Shown here piece by piece: positions 12,295 through 24,300 of a stretch of 64,000 bases of DNA. Position 1 is the stretch's first letter. The number at the start of each line of letters is the position of its first letter. The stretch spans positions 186,001 to 250,000 of the forward strand of contig JAHLMK010000030.1 in the NCBI GenBank assembly GCA_019915135.1. The letters are read 5' to 3'. Under the pieces are notes generated by a model. The model did not search any database. It saw nothing but the letters and a program-made list of their open reading frames with translations, and was not told the DNA's origin. The translations under genes were made by a program, and so were the position numbers. Source of the DNA: Strobilurus pachycystidiatus (Eukaryota; Basidiomycota; Agaricomycetes; Agaricales; Physalacriaceae).

Positions 12295-15200
12295 CTACAT
12301 AGCCAAATCCTCAGCTGCTAGCGCCTTCCATTCTGTAAAGTGTACACAAACCGCCTCATACCACTTCTGTGTCATCAAGTGCCATGGCTTCGTCTCACCG
12401 GCCCTGAACCACCTCTTGATCTTGCATAGAATATGCTCTGTCGTCCATGGTCCAAAGTCAACCGCAGTCTTCTCCGGCTCCGTGAGTGACGCTTCAAGAT
12501 AGCGATGTACGATACGAAAGGCGAGGGCTGTATCTTCCGGCGTTCCACAGTAGAACCCCAATCTGATCAGTCCATCCTTTGCGCCTCTGCCATGTTGACC
12601 GACCCACTTTGCCATCTCAACTTCTTTGAGTGATCGCAGCAAGCCCAAACAGACCATCGAGTTCATCATCTGGAGACGAGTAAGTGTGTTGGGTGCAAAA
12701 CAGTACCCCAATTTCCTTTCTCCTCGGAAGAAGGCGTCAAAGTCGGCCACGGTAGGCAGCGTTTCCTCCCACTGAGACACATCCTTGCCGTCCATGCCGT
12801 ACTTCTTCAAGAATTCCACCCAATTATCCTGCAGATCGCTCTTCCAATATTCCGCCAGCTTCTCCTCCAATGTCTTGCCCTTATGCTCTAGTGAGAGCTG
12901 CGCACACGTCTGTCCCCAGGCGTTCTTATCTGCATGATCATTCGTCAGGTTCAGCAAAAGACCCTCCTTTGTGAACGGCTTTGGTAGGGTGCCCAAATGG
13001 TTCCTCGTCCCGTAACCCATTCCAAAACCGTGAATGGACATGAGCTGCGACAGACCATCACGGCCGGTGAAACTCGATCCCAAGGGCCAATAGGTCTGAA
13101 TGAGCTGCGTAAGATTGTTGAGACTCCTGAATGGGAGACGATGATCTGGGTTAACCTCCTTGGCATGCTTGTCGACTGCACCCAGGACCATAGGTTGACC
13201 ATCAAAAAAGCGCTTGTGCTCAACGACGCGACAAGTACCCTGCACTTGGTTCTGGTAGCCATCGAGGATCATCATACCAGCCCATTGCAAGTTGAGCGCA
13301 ACTTCATCCAATGGACGCGCAAGCTGCGGATGAACTGGATCCCGCTGCATTTGCTCTTCCTCCCCTTCCTCCTCCTCCCCCTCCTCTTCGACAACTTTGT
13401 GCTTCTTGCCGCCCTTCGCACCGCTACCACGCTTCTTCTTCGTACTTGCGCCACGAGCTGCAACTTTGCGTCCGGCCTTTGGTAGAGCACTTCCAGTCGC
13501 CCCGTTACCAAGGAGAAGCGTCACTCCCATGTCCCTCCTCGCTCGCTTGCTCGTCCTTTCACCAGCACCATCGTCTGGGTCGACACGTGCATGCACGGCA
13601 CCTCCTCCCTTTCGGCCCATTCCCGTCAGCAGTCGGTTCACCTCCTTCTCCAAAGCGGATGCCTCAGCTAGGGTTTCGGGTGTGGGAGGAGGGAACATAT
13701 CCTGCAAGCCCTTTTTCGCCATATAGGCAACGATGGACTCCAAGCGGGATTCAGCAGCAAATGAGCTACTGTGGGAGAGGAGGAAATCCTGCACATGTCC
13801 CAGATAGAGGCAGCTGTTGCTGTTGAAGACCGTCGTAAGCTGAGAAACAAGCTCTCCCAAGAGCAAGACTGTGCGTCGCGTTTTCTTCCCATCATCTCGC
13901 CCATAAAGTCGTCGCAGCTTGGGGAGTATGATACCCTCCTCGAGCACGTCTGCTAGAAGATCAATGACATGCTCGGCAATGTCATTCTCCGAGATACGCT
14001 TCGTCGGATAGTGGTCATACTTGACAAGATCCAGTGGAGGAAGAGATGCTGCCGATGAGGCGTCCGTAAGATAAAGTCCCTTTGGAAGTTTGGTGATAGA
14101 CGACGACGCGGAGGATGGAGATTTTGTAGTGAACTGAGCCCAGACAATTTCCTCACTGGGCTTGAGAGTTCCCTTCTGGTTACCCACCCAGCTACCCACA
14201 GCGAACCAGACATGCCACAGCAGCTTCAGAAGCCCGCTAACCTTCTCGCCTGGTGTACAGATCCGCTTCAGTGCCCCAATATACCGCATCACGTACGGAC
14301 GCAGCGTGTCTTCCTTTCCTGAAGTCCACCAGACGCTGATGAGATGGAGACTCTGTAACCGATTCACCCCGAATTTGACCCCCAACAAGTTGGTCTTGGC
14401 CTCGCTCAAGACATCTTGGTCCAACACAGTGACCGATCGTGCCAACAGAGTAACCGTCCAACACTCCAGTGAGCCATCATCAGCCTCAACCGCAGACCCC
14501 GACTGCTTCTCCCAGTATTCCTCCTGCGCCCTCTCATCATCAGCCAGACGCGCCGCAACATCCCCAACCTTTGTAACACCAAATGTGTCCCGGGGACGTT
14601 CAAAGTTGGACGTCACAGCCTTCAACCTCGCCAAGCTGTCCTTCACTGCATCACCTCTAGTCACCGCCGCAAGAACCTCATCTTTACAGTTCCAATCCGT
14701 TGGAAGACGAAGAGACGGTGGATAATACGCTCGTTGCTGCACCAAAAACGAGTGCAAAGCAGTACGGAGACTCGCTTTTCTGCAGTATTCAATTAGAGTT
14801 GTCTTCAAGCCCAAAAACGAACACTTGCCTTGCTGCGGGCGCCGTAAACCACGTAAGGTCTTCTCCATCCGCTCCTTGAAACCCAAACTCTTGAGTCAGG
14901 CCCTATTCAACATTAGATAACCGAAAAAACAATTTGATTGAACACTCACCACCCAACGCTCCTGCGTAAAGCGTCCCACCCTCAACTCGGCTGGTTCACC
15001 GCTTGGCTGAGCGTCCTCGGCAACCTCTACATCACCGGCACCCTCCGTCGGCACAACTGCTGAAGGGAGCACACCCTTTGACTGCCTCGTCCCCCCACTC
15101 GCTTGAGGATTTGCAAGCTTCTCCTTCATCTCCAGCATACTCTGCGTAGTCAAAGAGTGGACCCTCTGATCGGCTAAATCTGAAATCCATGCTGACACGG

Positions 15201-18200
15201 CTCGGTACTTGGTCAATTCGTCAAGGGACAAATCGGCGATAGAAAAGTCATCCCGCCGACTGCCACCGAACCTGGTATGGATGGGCTCCAGAAGCTGTTT
15301 CATTGAGAATGGAAGGTCCAAGTTCGCCAGCGTATTGCTGTTCCTGAAGTGTAGAGCGTTCTCGGTAGCAAAACGAAGCTCACGAGAGTATCGATCCCCA
15401 AGGAGATGTGGATTATCACTGTAGGGACTGAGATAGTCTAGACGCGCCTCTTGTCGTCCACTGTGCCCAAAACCGGGAGGTTCAGTTGTGCATACAGCAA
15501 TCGATCGGTTGTGTGACTTTTCGCCCGTATAGGATACAAACGCACATCGATTTGCCTCCCCCTTTGTTCCCGCTGTCATCCAAAGTCTGTGAGCTAGCGC
15601 TGTAGCGGGACTATGCTCCAGAGACTCCAAGACTCCATCTATTTCCGCCGGTGACTCGCCTGAATGGCAGGATATCCGGCCGTTGATGAAAACCCAGGAG
15701 ATGACGAGATCCGACTCTGCTAGATAGAGACCCTCAAAGGGCGTCATGAATCCACCAGGTGCTACACCCTCGAACGTCTCTTTATCCATTCGCATCGCCA
15801 GAGTCACCATAGACACTTTGGTTCGTGCGTCTCGGTGGTCAAAGTGATCGCCACCCTGCACTCCAATGGCAGTTGACAGTCTCGACTGTTTCACTGCAGC
15901 CTGGACCACATTGCGCAAACTATCCCACCGTGTCTTGGTGTTTGACCGGTTCGCCTGAACAGACCCTGAGCCGGGGCCCATTCCTCCTAGTGAAAATGAA
16001 TTCACGTCACACTGTTGAACAAGAGAGTTCGTCCACTCGAGCCTCGATACGACAAAGGGCATCAGAGTCTGGTACCAATTTTGGAGGATGATGTGCAGCT
16101 CCCCAACAACGGCAACACAATGAGGGTCCGAATTCTGCCTCGCAGCGTGCACCTTCCCATCACCTTCACCGTTGATCTCCGTTGCACCAAGACTCGAGGA
16201 GACAGAACCCTTTGTCAGGCGACGATCGGTAGGATCCACTGTATTTGGCGACTTTGTCACAACAACAGGCGCTGGAGGTGTAGTACCAACAGAACACCCT
16301 GAAGCCAGAGGAGGCGCCTCCGCCGTTAGAAGTTCAGCCGGAGGTTTACTGGGGAGGATGGTGGTACGTGGTGCGTCACGTTTTTCATTTCTGACTCCCC
16401 GGTTTGCTCGATGGTTGGGCAGGAGACTGAGCTGCGCTATGCCCTCCTCAAAGTACTCGATCTCTTCTCCATCCTCATTCATCTCTTTCCCTCTCTTGCC
16501 CCAAATCAGCTCGATTCCTCGCCGCACGGTGGAGACAAAGTCGGTAAACTGCGACCTTGTCAAAGCCGCCTGCATCGTCGCCAAGTTGTGTGCACAGAGC
16601 ACCGTCATCGGAAACCCCTTGAATTCAGGAGTATCAACCTCCCGAGCATAGGGAATGCCCCACTCAACGGCGACAAAGCTTGGCAACGGTCTTCGAACAA
16701 GGTGGCCGTGCAATATCTCGAACCCTTGGTGCGCAGGGCTGGCCATCCGCCGTATCTTCTCTGAATCGGCAACAGCAAACGTATACTGGTCGATATACAC
16801 AAGCCCCAACCGATACCTTCGGTCATCTTCGTGGAGAACAAAAGTACCAGCATGGGGTACGAACCATGGTGGATTGGGGGCAGGTGTCTCAACACGAAGA
16901 GTCTTGGGAAGGTGGCGAGAGGGAAGGCAATGATGTCGCAGGAGTTCTGTTTCCCATTCGAGGATAATGCCCGCATCGAGTGGATGAACTGGTTGAATGG
17001 ATTCGCCACGTCCAAACAATCGATGAGTAACTGACGCTGAACAACATGAATAACATCAGTATGGAATAATGGTGTAAACACTGGACGTTTCACCTTTGTA
17101 AAACCTCAATATCGGCTCACCGTCCTCCGTCCTCCTGTCGTCACCGTCTCCATCCTTCTCAACTAATGCCCGACCATCCCTGCTCCGGATTGGTCCGAAT
17201 CCTACCTCATGTTGAGTACAAGAATATGATACAGGTTTGTGTGGTACGCGTACCGCTTGGCTTCAGCCATGGACGAGTGTCCACGAGGGTACCCTTATAG
17301 ACATCTAGACTCGTAAGTATCCCACTATGCTATAGATCAAGATAACCTACCAAGATCAGTCCAGCTTTTCTGGACGCGTAATCCTGTAGGACGCGAAAAG
17401 AGCTCCTCAAGCTCTTTGTCATCCCATTCTAGGTAATCATTGAGCCTTTGAGTTGAATAGGCACAGACCAAACTCACGCTCACAAGCCAAACACTCCGGC
17501 TCCATATCCTCATCGTCGTTTGGGAGGCGAGTGCTCGAATTCCACACGTCATCTGCAATATCCTTCAGTATCTCCACCAACGGCGTCTCTACCAACATAC
17601 CCTCTCGCGTCCCAACAGGGGCAGTCATCTCCTCCTCATCGCTGTCTTCCTCTTGTACAATCATCCTCACGCGACGAGGGGTCGTCGTTACTGCAACAGA
17701 CTATGAACGAGGAATCAAACCTTATATCGGGCCACTCACTCATGTCCTCTTCCTCGGAACTCTCTTCCTCTTCCTCGCGCATCATGACGCTCGGTCCATA
17801 TCCTACGACCAACAGTCAGTGTTACGCAATGCCACACTGGGTGTGTTGTTCATTTACCGTCATCCTCGGTTTCCCGTTCTTTGCCACTCCCTTTGACCTG
17901 GGTCGCGAGCCAGACATCAATATCTACACGGCTCAATTTCAGCATCGTTCAGTTCAGAAGCATACAATACCTACCGTCGTCCTCTGATTCGCTCTGCCTG
18001 GACGATGAGCGGCTCCCGATTTGGCCTGGAATGCGACATGTGATGGGACCCTTGACACATTGGACCCGGTTACACACCTTGGTCATCGTCGTCTTCCATC
18101 CCCATGCTTCCAACCGAGTGCTCACCCGATCCTTGGTGGAGAGAGTCATCCTGCCCAGATGACGGTGCGTACAAGCCCATGCCTCCCCCATCATTGCTGC

Positions 18201-18375
18201 CACTGTAGTCCATCTGAAGTTCTCCCATCGCAGAGTCTGCGTTGTCCCGCTGCAGTCCATCGTACCCTTCCTCACCCGGATCGTACCCAAGCCCCAAAAA
18301 AACATCTACAGACGTCAAATCCTCTAGTCATCACCTCTAGACAATGGACTGAAGCTTACCTGCATTGCGAGCCAT
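12295..18375 (-). CDS. Large protein with acidic N-terminus; possible 2OG-Fe(II) oxygenase-like core
   Basis: Eleven exons join from ATG 18375 (MARNADVFLGLGYDPG) to the stop at 12295, about 1,850 aa. The first nine exons are short (5-77 codons) and acidic (MEDDDDQ, EEEEESSEEED, QEEDSDEEEM). Two long exons, ending near 14950 and 12295, carry the rest. At about 15830-15851 the chain reads GGDHFDHRDA. A GG-F-x-x-P segment, a hydrophobic strand and RISCHSG (about 15659-15680) follow. An HxD, then GG..P, then a distal His is the layout of double-stranded beta-helix dioxygenases such as the TET/JBP group. The metal ligands are guessed, not proven. A basic stretch (KRARRD; STKKKRGSGAKGGKKHK) followed by a poly-Glu run near 13370-13560 suggests a nuclear protein. 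The intron before the last exon is read as 60 nt ending CTCAAG. No other domain is recognised. Confidence 0.62.
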
Positions 18376-18422
18376 CCCTTTAGAAGCGATGGTGGTGGCA
18401 GGAGGCAACGTGTCGATAAGCC

Positions 18423-18479
18423 TAGGGTTAGGGTCTCATGATCGTCAACTTTCCACAGTGCTGTGGAAAACGGACGATC
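18423..18479. repeat. Telomere-like motif next to a compound hairpin
   Basis: TAGGGTTAGGG occurs at 18423-18433. It is followed by GATCGTC (18440) ... GACGATC (18473) enclosing TTTCCACAG-TG-CTGTGGAAA (18450-18469). The block is about 50-100 bp upstream of the start codon of the oxygenase-like gene. Confidence 0.7.
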
Positions 18480-19125
18480 GTGCAGCTCCGGCCCGGGTCC
18501 AACTGGAAACTGACGGGCTCGATGTAAAGTGTGTTGCACCGCCCGCTCTTCTCCCTGAGACGACTAGCCAGACCATGCAGACGCCCTGCACATTTATGCC
18601 AAACGAGTCATCCCTCGCCAAGAGGCACGGGAGACATTTCGCGTTGCATAAGGGGTGCGTGGAGATGGGCGTGCACGGACTGGAGAGGGCTCCGGGGGTG
18701 GCGGGGGTGAAATGAATGTCGGACTCGGTAGGGCGCCGTCCATAGACCGAATGGAGAGTGTGGCTGAATTTTAGAGCATCAGAATAACACAAAGTAAAGA
18801 AAAAGGGACGCACCAGATGTCCGCATCGACTCTGCACGCCCTGACGCATCACAACAGCTCCTGCACCCTCTCCTGCACCTGTAGTCCCCATCCCTTTCAA
18901 ATCGGGTCTTGAACATCCGTCGTTCCGCGCCCGCCGTCGTCGTCTTGGGATGGGCGGGCAGCAGCGCCCGCATACGCAGTCCTCAGGTACGGACAGCGGC
19001 GTCGAGGGCGGGTGGGGTGGCCTAGAGCGTCGTGCTCTCATTGAAATGGGCCCCGTCGTCCAGCTTGGGATGGAGAGGGAAGAGAGAGAGAGAGAGATTC
19101 GGAGCGCTGGGAATGCTGACGAATT

Positions 19126-19263
19126 CCAACCAGCACGTGATTTCGTGCACGGTTGGCGATCTAACGGCTGCCCGCCAGCCCACAACGCGTCGCGTTGCGG
19201 CGCGCCCCATCCCTCCATTCCCACTCTAATATGCACAGCGGGCATACCCGCGTCAATTGACGC
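19126..19263. repeat. Two inverted repeats
   Basis: CCAACC...GGTTGG with an inner GCACG/CGTGC stem spans about 19126-19156. GCGTCAATTGACGC at 19250-19263 is a perfect palindrome. Confidence 0.6.
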
Positions 19264-19811
19264 AGGCTGCATACGCGTTGCATAACATGGAGGTAGAATG
19301 TGGGGTGGTTGGCGGGCGGGCATCGATGACGGCGGTGACAGGGGTGCGGGCGGTATCGGTATCCGCGGAGGGTCGTCCCAGGAGTTGGTGCCGGATCGTT
19401 GGATCTTCAAAAGTGAGCATGAGTCAAATCAAAACGAAAAAGCACGCACCAATGTCACAGGCCATTCCCGCCGCTGTGCGCGTGCCATCGGCGCACACTC
19501 CTCGGCGCACCCTCACACCACCTTCTACTCCACATCCCGGCGAGTTCCGGTCTCCAAATCCGGGGTTGACCGCGCTCGTCGTCGTCGTTGGGCGGGATCC
19601 AATGAGCAGTGGGGCGTGACCGCGGTTTTACGGCGATCAAAGCATCGGGCTGGGGTCCCGCGACGCCTAAGGAGGGTATCCGGCTGGAATTGAGGCGGGT
19701 GTCGTCCGTGGGTGCGGCCGGTGCGTAGGGGATGGACGTGGTGACGGATCAAGAGACCAAGCACAGCCACCTAGCCGTGCTTGGCTCTGGGTCCCGATCC
19801 GGGCCAGGGCT

Positions 19812-19948
19812 GTGCCTTCGGCACTTGAGCTCTTACCACGACTTGCTCGCGCAAGTCGTGCCTCTACCCACTGGATAGTAGCCGCCGCGGCCGCCCACTC
19901 GAACGATGCGCATTCGCCTGCGCGGGACTCGTTTCCATGGAAACGAAT
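19812..19948. repeat. Cluster of three hairpins
   Basis: GTGCC-TTC-GGCAC (19812-19824), CACGACTTGC-TCGC-GCAAGTCGTG (19837-19860) and CGTTTCCATGGAAACG (19930-19945) are consecutive perfect inverted repeats. The last extends outwards with one mismatch. Confidence 0.75.
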
Positions 19949-20182
19949 CCCAACACGGACGCGTAAGCCCCACCAACATGGGCAGCTCGCAGCCCAAGCC
20001 GGTCTTGGGACTGCAGGACGACGACGCCGCCCTCTACGTAGGCCTGTGCGATTATGCCGACGCCCGGAGCGATGCCCCGCCGCACTGGTGGTTGGGAGCG
20101 GGCGGGGCTGTCAGTTTGAGCTGGACGCGTCGCCTGGAGGCGGGCGTCCACGCAAGGTACGTGTTTTTCAGTTATTTCATTG

Positions 20183-20251
20183 TGGATACGCCAGTCCTGA
20201 ACTGGCGTATCCATTTTCAATGCTCAACTTTGCGTAGATCCAGATCTACGC
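20183..20251. repeat. Two adjacent perfect hairpins
   Basis: TGGATACGCCAGT and its complement flank a 5-nt loop at 20183-20213 (13-bp arms). GCGTAGATC-CA-GATCTACGC lies at 20232-20251. Confidence 0.8.
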
Positions 20252-20392
20252 GCGGGTAAGCCCTCCAACGAGGCACCCACCCATTTCTCCCAACTCCACG
20301 CGACCACACCACCTCGACCACGCCCGCAACAGCCGCATCTTGGCGTGCTGTGGCGCCTACCTCTCTTCCCCCTCCCGCTCGTAATCCCGACC

Positions 20393-20454
20393 CCGCCCAT
20401 GAAAACTGCGCAGACGATAAGGGTGCTTATTGACTCCGCAGTTTTTATGGGCGG
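20393..20454. repeat. MITE-like inverted repeat
   Basis: Arms of 18 bp with one mismatch (left CCGCCCATGAAAACTGCG at 20393-20410; right 20437-20454) flank a 26-nt centre that has its own small ATAAG/CTTAT stem. No target-site duplication was established. Confidence 0.65.
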
Positions 20455-21304
20455 GACGCTAACTGCACCGTCCACAGCAGCGAGTGGAATCAATCGTCTG
20501 AGGAAGAAATACATCGATGACAATGCCGCCAATCACCAAATGGGCGGCGCCATGCCGGAATGAGGGGGCCCTGCGTTCAGAACCGCACGAGTCCATCTTT
20601 TGATTACTCGCCAAGGTAAGCAAAAATCTGTACGTCGAGGTCTAATCATTGTTTGACTTCCATCACATCTTCGGCCTTCACATCCTGCACGTATCACTCC
20701 GTTGAACGTGAACACAGTACTTGTGCCGTTCAAGAAAACAGCGTACCTCCCGTCAAGATCCGAAGATATTTCAAACAGATCAAATGACGCTTGAACATTT
20801 AGGTGAATCGCATGCTAACAACAATGAATCTTGACTTACCTTCCCGCTCCAAGGAGGCTAGCTAGTTTGACGAATGAGCTACGGTCTGTGGGCAGTCTGT
20901 CGGTCGCACCTTCTGCCGGCCATCTATAGCCGCAGCCAAACAAGCTGAACCGCTTCTTGCATGATATTTTGGACAAATTTACATATCTTGCCTGCAAATA
21001 CAGTAGCTGTACAATGTTTCGTTGTGGATATCTTGTTGATACATGGCTGCAGCTGCAGCCGCCGAGTCACACGTGATATCGCATACGGTTTGCAATCTTC
21101 GGCAAAGGCCGCCGACACCGTGGGACATATTGCTAAGCCTCCCCTCTCTTCCTCTTTACACTCATCTTCAATTTACCTGATCCTCAGCACAACGCCAGTT
21201 TCCAATCACTCCCACTATTAATTTAGGTGCGTAATGTGCGCCCATTTCACCATTGTAACTCATCGCAGAGATGGAAGATCATCTACCACGCGTCAAGTCA
21301 TCCC

Positions 21305-24300
21305 ATGAGCACGCAACAGGAGGCCGAGTCCTTCGCACAGGAGGCCGAGTCCTTCGCACAGGAGGCCGAGTCCCTCGCACAATACCTACCGGTCCTTCGA
21401 CCTTACCTGCAGCACCCATTTGTCCAAAGCGCCACTTTTCTCGGTGCACGCCCGGGCGAGTCAGGCCAGCCCGATCATAGTCAAAATCCACAAGTAAAGG
21501 AATTCTACGAGGTCTGTCAACTCCCAATAGTACCAGGAAGACTTTAACAGACAATTAGGCATGCGTTGCTGCAGTCACTTCCGGCGCTGCTGAGGTAGAG
21601 CGTTTTGAGCCATCCCAAAGTCAGCCATCCTTGCTCGACCTGACCAGTACCGGAAAGGACGCCTTCCACGTCTCTACACGTCTTTTCACGATGCGTCTCC
21701 ATGCTTTAGCCATGACAGATCACCACCTTCTTGGCCACATTCCCACTGTTATTCCTCTTCCTGCTGTTCGGCCCGCATTATCGGACAAGATCGCGAACCA
21801 GGCCAAGCTCATCTTTGATGTCTTCGGAGACGTCCACAAAACCTCTGCCAAGTTTCTCAGCACCATGAATACCCTCCGAGCCGCCCTCAGCCACCGTCCA
21901 GGCCCAACTTTGATATCCAAAGATGTAGGACGTGTAGCCATCCGGGAAGGGTACGAAATGGGGATGCACACTAGCGTTGGCGCCCAATACATGATCCGGC
22001 TGGCCTACTTTGCCGATGAATTGAGAAATCTCGTCGTAAGTGTTTGACGCGTGACCTTGTGCTATTAAATTCCTACTCAACATTCACAGCGACCCTTCGA
22101 AGACCCTGTTGTCGGAGAGTAGGCCACTTTTTGCCTGGATTTTGTTCCCATCTCACCCATGTGCAGGTTAGAATCGTCTGTCACGGATTTTCTACTGCAG
22201 TCCGACGTGCTAAAGAAAAAAGAACACAAATTTGCCCTCTTCATAGCTGTGTCCCCACTGTTTCTTATCGTTGAACACATCGGACGAAGCTTGGTCGTCA
22301 CTACGCACTCATTACAGGTCTGATTTCCTCTTTGAATCATCGGAGCAGAAAATCCAACTAACAACAAATCAAGTTAGGAGACCGACTTCGGCGCTTACGC
22401 GGTGCAACACCGTCACTCGTCGCTCGTTCCGAACAGGCCTGCTTCAAGTGTGTTTACAGTGTAGCCGCTACCGGCGTTGGCGTACCAACAGCCTTGTTCA
22501 CGCTCGCCGAGGAGCTGCAGGCCATTCTCAAGGACGAACCCACTGCAGATAGCACGTGGATCACAGAGCTGCAAGCCGCCACCCTGAAACAGGGTTCTCC
22601 TCCCGTCGCACAGTCTTTACCAAAGCAACCATCATCGACCGAAGCAGCTGCCAACGGCAGTGCAACCCCTGGCTCACTCCCCAACGTCTCGTCACCGGGT
22701 GCCGATGCCAACCCTCCGATTGAGGCTGACGCCCAGGCCAACCCTTCCACCGCGCCAACGGACAACTCTCTACTAGAATCGCCTCCAGGTCCTAGGAAGT
22801 CTCTTCGCCTAAAGGCAATCGTCCCCTCTCCGCCTGCTATGGTCGATCCCCTGCCCACAGCGGTTCAGAAGGCTCGTGACGGAAAAGAGAAACAGCAGAA
22901 GAAGGTGGAGAAGAAGGTTGCCGAGAAGAAGAGTGATAAAAAAGGAACCGACAAGGAGGAGAGTGTTCTGAAGAAGACTACTTACGAGGACGAGCCACAG
23001 CGCGTTCATGAATCGTTGACGCCGGACGGTCCTACACGTCAATCTACAAAAACACTCAAACTCAGCGAAATGTCTCTTCGCGAGCGGACAGAGACCTTGG
23101 AGCGCTCAAAGACCATTGGCTTACAATATGTGGCCACGTTGTACACGACTCATCAGAAGACTGAAACGAAATCCGTTCCAGCGCGCCTACCACCATCCAT
23201 CTATACTGGATATGAATCACACCGACAGGTAGAGCCAGCTATCGGCCCATTTTGTACTTGGCTGACGCCTACCAGAGAACCTCAAGTAAACTTGGCGTGC
23301 GTGTGTGGGACCACCGTACCGGAGGCGAACTCATGCTTACCTTTCGGCCACTGAAGCTTCTCGTAAGTCTGAATTCACGTACCACGTCATTTCTATTCAC
23401 CATTTGTAGGCCAGTATACTTTCTCGCCGGCTCTTCAACGTTTTGAGCCAGCTCCGTGTACGGATCGGATTGGTTCATATCTATTCGGCATTAGAGTGGC
23501 GGGAGCTCAACATGAACGAACACATGGACATTTCGTCTTCGACAAGACATCGCACTCAGCTAACATATGTTGTGGAGCACACCCAAGTCCAAAAGAGTTT
23601 TCGTCCCCTTACACGACACTCATTCACCAAGTTTGTCGATGTCGACGAACAGAGGAGCGTTACCCGTACGTCCTTCAGCCATGCCTTTCACGTAGCTAAG
23701 ATTTCTGTAGTGCCGCTATCCAGAGATCAGGGGAAGCCTGACTATCACCTTCAAATGTCCATCAGAGCCGTGCTACATGAGATTGCACTTGGCGTTGAAG
23801 GCTTGTGTCTTAATTGTATCGATATACCTCAGCCCGCCGCAAGCAGTGATGACCTTCTACCCTCCTGGATAGTGTACGCTCACTCTTGAACTTGTGAAGC
23901 CACTTTCTCATATATACGCAGCGACATTGACGAGTCACACCTTGTCATGCAATCAACGGCACATATCTTTACAGGAGCACACGCTCACAATCCAGCCGAG
24001 TGGATGGGCTGGCACTTGCTTGGTGCCGAAGGTACAGACTCTTGCATCCATGTTGATACCGGTGGTCTAGGCACTATCGTCTTCTGCGTAGAGGGATGGA
24101 AGCTCTGGGTTACGCACGAACATTCCTTCAAGAACGCCCAGATCTATAGGTTCATTGAACATTGGGAGGCAGATGACTCGGCGGATGACATGCGCAACGT
24201 AGCAAATACGGACGCGGTTGTGATGCAAGGAGGGGACTACCTGTAAGCTTTATACATCAGCATGACTAGTCTTACTCACGTGCCGTTTGGTAGCATAATG

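Larger units (their letters stand above)
18376..21304. other. Gene-free, hairpin-rich region between divergent genes
   Basis: About 2.9 kb lies between the starts of the oxygenase-like gene (-) and the JmjC-like gene (+). Open frames here are GC-rich, low in complexity and without recognisable protein. The part from 18.4 to 20.5 kb is dense in short inverted repeats, the best of which are listed separately. An (AG)n microsatellite is at about 19079-19094. From 20.6 to 21.3 kb nothing specific is seen beyond the presumed promoter of the JmjC-like gene. Confidence 0.6.

Noticed and set aside
18445..19410. A 321-codon open frame on the minus strand
   Set aside because: It is Pro/Ser/Arg-rich in GC-rich DNA, crosses hairpins and a microsatellite, has no recognisable domain, and overlaps frames on the other strand.
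21498..23374. Single GAATTC sites (for example at 21500 and 23368) as further palindrome copies
   Set aside because: There is no partner GAATTC-like arm at the 23-bp spacing and no inner GGTGTC/GACACC arms.
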